From Phenylobacterium koreense (lineage in GTDB: Bacteria > Pseudomonadota > Alphaproteobacteria > Caulobacterales > Caulobacteraceae): 64,000 bases of DNA. The notes beneath the pieces were generated by a model. That model ran no database searches, was not told the origin of the DNA, and saw only the letters and a program-made list of their open reading frames with translations. The position numbers and the translations under genes were made by a program. Below are positions 58,708-64,000 of the stretch, piece by piece (position 1 is the stretch's first letter; the number at the start of each line of letters is the position of its first letter). The stretch covers positions 744,001 to 808,000 of the forward strand of contig NZ_JBEPLU010000001.1 of assembly GCF_040545335.1 (NCBI RefSeq), written 5' to 3'.

Positions 58708-59832
58708 ATGAAGCGTAGGAAATGGATCGCCGTCACCCTGGTCGCCCTGCTCGCAGCGGCGGCCTTCGTCGCGGCCACGGCGCGGCCCGCCGATCCGGCC
58801 CTGTTCCCGCCGAAGCCCGGCGAGCGCACGGTGACCGTCTATCTGCTCTACAACTGGATGCACTCCAGGCTGGTGGTGCCGACCGCAGCGCTGGAGGCTT
58901 CGCCCGCCGCCGCGGCGGCGATCGCCGCCACGCCCCGGAAAGGGCCATGGACGGCCGTCAGTTACGGCGACGCTCGGTTCTATCGCGAGCGGGGTTGGAC
59001 GCCGATGCGCGTCGTCGACTTCCTCCGCTCCATGCTGGCGCCGGGCAACCCGGCCGCCGTGCTCATCGAGCCGATGCCGCAGCCCAGCCCGGAGACGCTC
59101 GGCCGGCCGGTCACCCGGCTGGTCCTCACCGAGCGCGGGTTCGAGCGTCTGCGGGCCCGGTTGGACGCGACCTTCCAGTTGGAGGCCGGCGGGCCAATCA
59201 TCATCGGCCGCGGACGCAACCCCGACGCCCTGTTCTTCCAGAGCGCGAAGGGCGCCGATCTGGCGCACCAGTGCAACCACTGGGTCGCCGGGCTGCTGAA
59301 CGCCGCCGGGGTTCCGGTGAATCTCGCGCTCGCCACGCTCACGCGCGGCCTGTCCTGGGACCTGCGAACCCGGGCCGGCGCCACGCCTGTTCCCGGCGAG
59401 ATCAGGCCGGTCGCCGCCCTGGAGACGCCGCCGGTCTATTCGGGCACGTTCAGGCCGCTCATGCGGCGGGTGGACGAGCGCACCGGAGCGGTCACCTTCG
59501 AGGCCTTCGTCATCCGTTTCGGGCGCGGCCAGCGCCTGGTGACCCGACCAGAGCGGCTCGTTCGCGCCGGCGAGCCCCGGCCCGGCGGAGAGACCTATGC
59601 CGCGCTGCTTCAGGTTCCAACGGACAGCCTCGTCGAAATCCGGCGCGTGGACCTCGAAGCGGCGGCGCCCGGCGGCGCTCCGGGCCTCTGCGGCGAGCGC
59701 CCGACGAGGCAATTGGTCCTGGGCTTCTGGACGCGGCCTCGCGCGCCCTACGAAATCTCGATGGCGGCCTTCGCGGCGACGCCGCCGTCGGAGGCCTCGC
59801 TATGCGGCGTCTTCCACTACTCGCAGCCTTAG
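58708..59832 (+). CDS. DUF2459 family protein, secreted
   Basis: A 374-residue protein with a signal anchor (about 5-24). The DUF2459 landmarks are present: TVYLLYNWMHSRLVVPTAAL, YGDARFYRERGW and CNHWVAGLLNAAGVPV. The conserved His, Cys and Trp suggest a cysteine-type active site, but the family is uncharacterised. Length exceeds the usual 230-residue family size; the C-terminal 120 residues are an extra domain I do not recognise. GGAG precedes the ATG. Confidence 0.82.
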   Translation: MKRRKWIAVTLVALLAAAAFVAATARPADPALFPPKPGERTVTVYLLYNWMHSRLVVPTAALEASPAAAAAIAATPRKGPWTAVSYGDARFYRERGWTPMRVVDFLRSMLAPGNPAAVLIEPMPQPSPETLGRPVTRLVLTERGFERLRARLDATFQLEAGGPIIIGRGRNPDALFFQSAKGADLAHQCNHWVAGLLNAAGVPVNLALATLTRGLSWDLRTRAGATPVPGEIRPVAALETPPVYSGTFRPLMRRVDERTGAVTFEAFVIRFGRGQRLVTRPERLVRAGEPRPGGETYAALLQVPTDSLVEIRRVDLEAAAPGGAPGLCGERPTRQLVLGFWTRPRAPYEISMAAFAATPPSEASLCGVFHYSQP

Positions 59833-59912
59833 ATCGGGCGGCGGTCTGCTCAAGGTCGCGCGCGCGGTTCGCCGCCCTATCTTAGGGGCCAAGGAGAAGG
59901 AGACGCTCGCCC

Positions 59913-60194
59913 ATGTGCCGCAACATCAAGACGTTGTTCAACTTCGACCCGCCCGCCACGGATGAGGAGATCCGTGACGCAGCGCTCCAGTTCGTCCGCA
60001 AGCTGTCCGGCTTCAACGCCCCTTCGAAGGCAAATCGCGAAGCCTTCGACACTACCGTCGATGAGGTCGCGGCCGCCGCCCGCCGCCTGTTCGAGAACCT
60101 CGAAACCACTGCCAAGCCAAAGGACCGCGAGGAAGAGGCCGCCAAGGCCAAGGCCCGCTCGGCTGAGCGCTTCGGCGCCAGGCAGCCGGCCTAA
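59913..60194 (+). CDS. DUF2277 family protein
   Basis: A 93-residue protein beginning MCRNIKTLFNFDPPATDEEI, the family hallmark, with the continuation ALQFVRKLSGFNAPS and a charged helical tail. AAGGAG precedes the ATG. Widely conserved in alphaproteobacteria and actinobacteria, function unknown. Confidence 0.92.
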   Translation: MCRNIKTLFNFDPPATDEEIRDAALQFVRKLSGFNAPSKANREAFDTTVDEVAAAARRLFENLETTAKPKDREEEAAKAKARSAERFGARQPA

Positions 60195-60211
60195 CTGGGG
60201 TCACGGGCAAC

Positions 60212-60239
60212 GAAAAAGGGGCCGGCGAACCGGCCCCTT
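60212..60239. terminator. Bidirectional terminator between DUF2277 and tiny gene 2
   Basis: Perfect 10-bp stem AAGGGGCCGG (60216-60225) / CCGGCCCCTT (60230-60239) with CGAA tetraloop. On the minus strand a T-run follows, so it should end tiny gene 2 efficiently; on the plus strand it is followed only by CC. Confidence 0.8.
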
Positions 60240-60271
60240 CCGTGACTGTGGGGAGGAGAGAGAGGGGAGCG

Positions 60272-60385
60272 TTAGCCGCCGACGGAAACCGTGGCCGCCG
60301 CCAGGCCGAGGCTAAGAGCGATCAGCACCACCGGAAACACGCGGTCGAAAAGGCGTTCGACGCCAACGATACGCACGAGAGACAT
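60272..60385 (-). CDS. Tiny one-helix membrane protein 2, 37 residues
   Basis: A 37-codon gene. The product starts MSLVRIVGVERLFDRVF, then a single helix (PVVLIALSLGLAAATVSVGG). AAAGGTG lies before the ATG, a promoter (TTGACG, 16 bp, TATCTT) about 70 bp upstream, and a terminator after the stop. Paralogue of the 35-residue gene at 58331-58438, with R-[IL]-F-D before the helix in both. Divergent from the TetR gene, with which it shares a compact promoter region. Probably sits in the inner membrane as a regulator or complex subunit; no known family recognised. Confidence 0.72.
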   Translation of the reverse strand: MSLVRIVGVERLFDRVFPVVLIALSLGLAAATVSVGG

Positions 60386-60436
60386 AACACACACCTTTCA
60401 GTTGAAACCCTCGGGAGAGCGAGGGCGTTTTGTTAT

Positions 60437-60499
60437 TTGAACAACGCTAAGATAGCGCCTATCTGAACGCCGTCAAGATGATCTTTACGCCGTCCAGAT
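60437..60499. promoter_or_regulatory. Face-to-face promoters and nested inverted repeats, TetR/tiny gene 2
   Basis: Plus strand: TTGAAC (60437-60442), 17 bp, TATCTG (60460-60465) for the TetR gene. Minus strand: TTGACG (60476-60471), 16 bp, TATCTT (60454-60449) for tiny gene 2. The two promoters overlap and share AGATAG, CGC, CTATCT (60450-60464) and CGCTA, AGA, TAGCG (60445-60457). A 13-bp direct repeat, ACGCCGTC(A/C)AGAT, occurs at 60467 and 60487, exactly 20 bp apart. A regulator bound here would affect both genes. Confidence 0.65.
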
Positions 60500-60519
60500 T
60501 CAGATTTAGAGTAAACGCT

Positions 60520-61149
60520 ATGAAAGAAGCTGCAGCCGCCGAGAGCCGGCCCTATCACCACGGCGACCTGCGCCGCGCGCTGATCGACGCCGCCCGCCGG
60601 TTGCTGGAATCCGAGGGCCCCAACGCCTTGTCGCTGCGCGCCGTCGCACGCGAAGCCGGGGTCAGCCCGGCCGCCCCCTATCACCACTTCAAGGACAAGA
60701 GCGAACTGCTCGACGCCGTGGCGCACGAGGGCTGGGACATGCTCAACGAGCTGATGACCGCCGCGCGCAACCGCGAGAGCTCGGTCGGCGACAAGCTGAC
60801 CTCGCTGGGTGTCGCCTATGTCCGCTTCGCCCGCGACAACCCGGCGCTCTATCGCGTCATGTACGACGCCTCGCGCGACAAGGACGACCTGCCCGAGCAC
60901 GTCCACATGGAAGACGACAGCGCCTATTGCCAGGTGCGCAACACCCTGACCGAGGCCGACGTCGGCCCGCTCAGCGAGCTTGACCTGGAGCTGGCCACCA
61001 CCGCGGCCTGGTGCGCCGCCCACGGCCTGGCCGAGATGTTCGCCTTCAAGCAGTTCGATCCGCTGAAGGAGGCCCTCGGCGGCGACGAGGCCTTCCTGCG
61101 CGGCGTCTTCGAACACATGGGCATTTTCGGCAAGGCCGGCCAGAGCTAA
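60520..61149 (+). CDS. TetR-family regulator (WHG-domain type)
   Basis: A 209-residue TetR-family protein. The helix-turn-helix ALSLRAVAREAGVSPAAPYHHF is followed by the ligand domain ending FEHMGIFGKAG, of the TetR_C_33/WHG group. Start at ATG 60520; a longer frame from 60478 would cover the promoter and direct repeats. The divergent tiny gene 2 is its obvious candidate target, and tiny gene 1 a second one because its upstream region resembles the operator. Confidence 0.88.
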   Translation: MKEAAAAESRPYHHGDLRRALIDAARRLLESEGPNALSLRAVAREAGVSPAAPYHHFKDKSELLDAVAHEGWDMLNELMTAARNRESSVGDKLTSLGVAYVRFARDNPALYRVMYDASRDKDDLPEHVHMEDDSAYCQVRNTLTEADVGPLSELDLELATTAAWCAAHGLAEMFAFKQFDPLKEALGGDEAFLRGVFEHMGIFGKAGQS

Positions 61150-61159
61150 GGCTGCCGGG

Positions 61160-62002
61160 GTGTTCGTCACCCGCTTCGCCCCCTCGCCTACGGGCCATCT
61201 GCATCGCGGCCACGCCTTCTCGGCCCTGACCGCCTACGAGGCCGCGCGCGCGGCCGGCGGCCGCTTCATCCTGCGCATCGAGGACATCGACGTCACCCGC
61301 AGCCGCCGGGAGTTCGAGACCTCGATCTACGAGGACCTCGCCTGGCTGGGGATCGAATGGGAAACCCCGGTCCGCCGGCAGTCCGAGCATGTCGACGACT
61401 ACCAGGCGGCCATCGCCGCCCTCACCGCCGACCACCTCACCTATCGCTGCTTCCGCACCCGCAAGGAGATCGCCCAGGAGGCCGCCCGCGCCCCGCACGG
61501 CGCCGCCGAGGCCTTCCGCGGCGGCCCGCTGCCGCCTGAGGAAGAGGCTCGCCGCCTCGCCGCCGGCGAACCCTTCGCCTGGCGCCTGTCGCTCGACGGC
61601 GCCGAACGCGCCCTGGCCGGCCGGCCGCTCTCCTTCGTCGAGGAGGGCGCAGGCCCGAACGGCGAGCATGGGATCGTCACCGCCGATCCCGCCTCCAGCG
61701 GCGACATCGTCCTGGCCCGCAAGGACGTGGGCGTCGCCTATCACCTGGCGGTGGTCGTCGACGACGCGCTGCAGGGGATCACCCACGTGATCCGCGGCCA
61801 GGACCTTTATGAAGCCTCGCACGTGCAAAGACTGCTGCAGGCCTTGCTGGACCTGCCCACTCCTGTTTATCGCCACCATCGGCTGCTGACGGGTCCCGAC
61901 GGCAAGCGCTTCGCCAAGCGCGACCGGGCCGAGACCCTGCGCGATCTGCGCGCCCGCGGGATCACCCCGCAGCAGCTCCGGCAGGAGATGGGTCTTGACT
62001 GA
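61160..62002 (+). CDS. gluQRS: Glutamyl-Q tRNA(Asp) synthetase
   Basis: A 280-residue truncated class I synthetase that glutamylates queuosine in tRNA(Asp). FVTRFAPSPTGHLHRGH holds the HIGH-type motif and KRFAKRDRAETL the KMSKS-type motif; no anticodon-binding domain follows, which distinguishes it from GltX. The zinc-site Cys set is reduced to YRCFRTR, common in alphaproteobacterial members. Translation begins at GTG 61160. Confidence 0.92.
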   Translation: MFVTRFAPSPTGHLHRGHAFSALTAYEAARAAGGRFILRIEDIDVTRSRREFETSIYEDLAWLGIEWETPVRRQSEHVDDYQAAIAALTADHLTYRCFRTRKEIAQEAARAPHGAAEAFRGGPLPPEEEARRLAAGEPFAWRLSLDGAERALAGRPLSFVEEGAGPNGEHGIVTADPASSGDIVLARKDVGVAYHLAVVVDDALQGITHVIRGQDLYEASHVQRLLQALLDLPTPVYRHHRLLTGPDGKRFAKRDRAETLRDLRARGITPQQLRQEMGLD

Positions 62003-62891
62003 AGCGGCGATGGCCTCCCCCGACAACGGGCGATTGAAGGCGCTCGGCGTGTTGGTGGCCGGCGGGGCGATCATCGGCCTCGCCCCCATCCTGGTGCGCC
62101 TGTCCGACGCCGGCCCCGCGGCCATCGGCTTCTGGCGCGTGACCTTCGCCTTGCCGCTGCTGGCGCTGATGGCGCTGCGGTCGGACGGCGGCGTCGGCGC
62201 GCCCTCGAAGTTCGCCCTCATCGCGGGCCTGGCCTTCGCCGGCGACCTCTCCTTCTGGCACTACAGCATCCACTACACCTCGGTGGCCAACGCCACGGTG
62301 CTGACCAACCTGACGCCGGTGGTGGTGACCATCGTCGCCTGGCTGGCCTTCAGGCAGCGCCCCGCCAACCTCTTCCTGCTGGCCGTCGGCCTGGCGGTCG
62401 GCGGAGCCTGGATGATGGCCGCGGGGCGCGGAGCCGGCGCCCCCGGCGCCAACCCGCCGCTGGGCGACTCCCTCGCCCTCTCCACCGCCGGCTGGTACGC
62501 GATCTATCTCATGGGCGTGGCCGCGGCCCGGAAGTCCGCCGGCGCCGCGCGCGTGATGTTCTGGTCGAGCCTGGCCAGCGCGCCGGTCCTCCTCGCCGTG
62601 GCCCTCGCCCTCGGCGAGAACCTCACTCCCAGCAGCGCCGCCGGCTGGGCTGCCGTGGTCGGGCTCGGCGTCATGCACGTCGCCGGCCAGGGCTCCATCG
62701 CCTGGGCCCTGGGCCGCCTGCCCGCCGCCACCGCCTCGGTCGTCGTGCTGATCCAGCCGGTGGTCGCCGCCATCCTCGGCTGGATGCTGTTCGCCGAAGC
62801 CATGACGCCCCTGCAGATGGCCGGCGGCATGCTCGCCCTCTTCGGCGTGGTCCTGGCCCAGGCGGCGTCACGCCAGCGCAAGCCTGCCTAG
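61995..62891 (+). CDS. EamA/DMT-family transporter
   Basis: A 298-residue ten-helix inner-membrane transporter with two EamA repeats (FALIAGLAFAGDLSFWHYSI, VVLIQPVVAAILGWMLFAE). TTG start at 61995 inside the last codons of gluQRS, preceded by AGGAGATG, so translation is coupled. It is a different gene from the EamA protein at 5.4-6.3 kb. Substrate unknown. Confidence 0.88.
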   Translation: MTEAAMASPDNGRLKALGVLVAGGAIIGLAPILVRLSDAGPAAIGFWRVTFALPLLALMALRSDGGVGAPSKFALIAGLAFAGDLSFWHYSIHYTSVANATVLTNLTPVVVTIVAWLAFRQRPANLFLLAVGLAVGGAWMMAAGRGAGAPGANPPLGDSLALSTAGWYAIYLMGVAAARKSAGAARVMFWSSLASAPVLLAVALALGENLTPSSAAGWAAVVGLGVMHVAGQGSIAWALGRLPAATASVVVLIQPVVAAILGWMLFAEAMTPLQMAGGMLALFGVVLAQAASRQRKPA

Positions 62892-62928
62892 TGTCATCCC
62901 GGTATTGCTTCGCAAACCGGGATGACAC
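62891..62928. repeat. Hairpin repeat (GTGTCATCCCGGT type)
   Basis: Perfect 13-bp arms GTGTCATCCCGGT (62891-62903) and ACCGGGATGACAC (62916-62928), with an inner TTGC/GCAA stem. It lies directly at the stop of the EamA gene and 18 bp before the convergent hydrolase stop. The wording is that of a dispersed intergenic hairpin common in alphaproteobacteria; it can act as a bidirectional terminator. Confidence 0.75.
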
Positions 62929-62945
62929 GTGAAGTGGAGGCCTCT

Positions 62946-63881
62946 CTACGCCAGCGCCGCCCGCAGCGCCGCCGCGGTCTCCTTGGCCGCCGCCGTCACC
63001 GCCGGCGACACGTCGCCCAGGATATAGAAATCGTGGACCATGTCGGCGTACTCGACGTGGCTCGCCTTCACGCCCGCCGCATTGAGCCGCGCCGCGTAGT
63101 CGCGGCCTTCGTCCTTCAGCGGATCATAGCCCGCGGTGACCACCAGGGCCGGCGGGGTCCGGCTGACGTCGACGCTGGAGCCCAGCATGGCCCGCGCCGC
63201 CTGCGGGTGGTCGCCCACCGCCAGGCACTTGTCGAACCAGGCGATCGCCGCCTTGCTCAGCACCGGCCCGTCCAGTTCCTGACGCGACTTCGTCTCCTCG
63301 TCGGGCCAGATGCCCGGATAGAGCAGTAGTTGGAAGGCCAGCTTGCGCTTGGGGTCGTCCCTCAGGTCGATGGAGACCGAGGCCGCCAGATTGCCGCCGG
63401 CCGAGCAGCCGCCCACCGCGATCCGGGCCGGGTCGAAGCCGATCTCCGCGGCGTGGTCGAAGGCCCACTTGGCCGCCGCCAGGGCGTCGTCGTGGCCGGC
63501 TGGAAACGGATGCTCCGGCGCCAGCCGGTAGTCCACCGCCAGCACCCGGATGCCGGCATAGCTCGCCAGCCGCCGGCAATGGCCGTCATGGGTTTCCAGG
63601 TCGCCGATCGTAAAGCCGCCGCCATGGTAATAGACGAGGCCCGGGGTCACCGCCGGCGCGCCGGCCGGCGTGTAGAGCCGCGCGCCGATCTTGCCCGCCG
63701 CGCCGTCGATCTGCAGGTCGCGGGCCTCCACGTCCTTTGGCGCCTGCTGGTTCTGGGCGGTGCGCTGCATCCGGTAGCCGGCCCGGACCATTTCCGTCGG
63801 CAGCGAGTCCAGCGCCGGGGCCGGCTGGCCGGCCGCCGCCGCAGCCTGTTCGTCGAGCATCGCCTTGATGTGCGGATCCAT
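62946..63881 (-). CDS. Alpha/beta hydrolase, HSL (hormone-sensitive lipase) family
   Basis: A 311-residue carboxylesterase. Oxyanion motif YYHGGGF, nucleophile elbow GGCSAGGN (Ser in GCSAG rather than the usual GDSAG), acid DPLKDEG and base MVHDFY are in the right order. Short-chain acyl esters are the usual substrates. AGGAAGACAGGAAG lies before the ATG. The Asp-to-Cys change beside the nucleophile is unusual for the family but need not abolish activity. Confidence 0.88.
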   Translation of the reverse strand: MDPHIKAMLDEQAAAAAGQPAPALDSLPTEMVRAGYRMQRTAQNQQAPKDVEARDLQIDGAAGKIGARLYTPAGAPAVTPGLVYYHGGGFTIGDLETHDGHCRRLASYAGIRVLAVDYRLAPEHPFPAGHDDALAAAKWAFDHAAEIGFDPARIAVGGCSAGGNLAASVSIDLRDDPKRKLAFQLLLYPGIWPDEETKSRQELDGPVLSKAAIAWFDKCLAVGDHPQAARAMLGSSVDVSRTPPALVVTAGYDPLKDEGRDYAARLNAAGVKASHVEYADMVHDFYILGDVSPAVTAAAKETAAALRAALA

Positions 63882-63935
63882 GGTCTTCCTGTCTTCCTTC
63901 CCCGTCCCCGGTCTGCGCCGGGGGACGTCCTTACG

Positions 63936-63965
63936 AAAACGGGCGGAGAATAGCCTCTCCGCCCG
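63936..63965 (-). terminator. Rho-independent terminator of a gene beyond the right edge
   Basis: Perfect 10-bp stem CGGGCGGAGA (63940-63949) / TCTCCGCCCG (63956-63965). On the minus strand it is followed by TTTTCG, so it ends a leftward transcript. A TAG on that strand at 63995-63993 may be the stop of the off-window gene. The 35 bases between hold nothing else. Confidence 0.75.
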
Positions 63966-64000
63966 CCGTCCGTCTTCGTTGCGCCCGCGCGCCTACTCGG

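Overview
The window reads as a chromosomal segment of a high-G+C alphaproteobacterium, most likely Caulobacteraceae (Phenylobacterium/Caulobacter-like). This is inferred from a Xanthomonas/Caulobacter-type TonB receptor, NodT-class outer-membrane efflux lipoproteins, a PEPxxWA sorting-signal protein, COQ7, DUF6491- and DUF2277-type proteins, and frequent GTG/TTG starts. I see no phage, plasmid or transposase module. Most of it is ordinary housekeeping, transport and regulation, with several smaller oddities.

1-8 kb: a cut-off pentapeptide-repeat gene, thiC under a TPP riboswitch, a secreted DUF6491-like protein, an aspartate/glutamate-racemase-type enzyme, a YpfJ-type zinc peptidase, a TPR protein with a small partner, an EamA transporter, a MAPEG protein and a patatin lipoprotein. 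8-11.7 kb: a copper module (copper chaperone, CopA ATPase, CueR-type regulator) with two MerR-type promoters back to back. 11.7-16.6 kb: a TetR-controlled tripartite EmrAB-type pump. 16.7-20.1 kb: acyl-CoA dehydrogenase, an unusual HAD phosphatase/P-loop ATPase fusion and a glyoxalase-fold protein.

20.2-24.2 kb: glycosyltransferase, methyltransferase and prenyltransferase-fold genes overlapping head to tail, facing a second methyltransferase and a 53-residue acidic protein; probably a glycan or glycolipid tailoring unit of unknown product. 24.2-29.4 kb: a 2-oxoacid:acceptor oxidoreductase operon with its own FAD/4Fe-4S subunit, preceded by a 24-bp perfect palindrome and interrupted by a palindromic repeat element. 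29.4-36.4 kb: asparaginase, a degenerate serine-recombinase-fold protein, a degenerate histidine kinase, LysR, and a PLP enzyme/lactone oxidase pair with a TetR gene and its likely operator. 36.4-43.2 kb: hemerythrin fused to stress-type repeats, tRNA-Leu(CAA), and a MacAB-type pump with its own outer-membrane channel.

43.2-50.6 kb: feoAB behind a Fur-like box, MarR, isoaspartyl peptidase, and an overlapping DedA-family/dsbB/coq7/GNAT/DUF1294 run. 50.7-57.5 kb: TonB receptor with a periplasmic propeller-like partner, a PEPxxWA protein, an HD-domain protein and a divergent GlxA-type regulator. 57.5-64 kb: HNH nuclease, DUF2459, DUF2277, TetR, gluQRS, EamA transporter and an HSL-type hydrolase. 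In this last block are two paralogous one-helix proteins of 35 and 37 residues. Each has its own ribosome site, a hairpin behind it, and a similar -10/operator-like sequence about 70 bp upstream of its start. This pair, with the neighbouring TetR gene, is the best candidate here for an undescribed small regulon.
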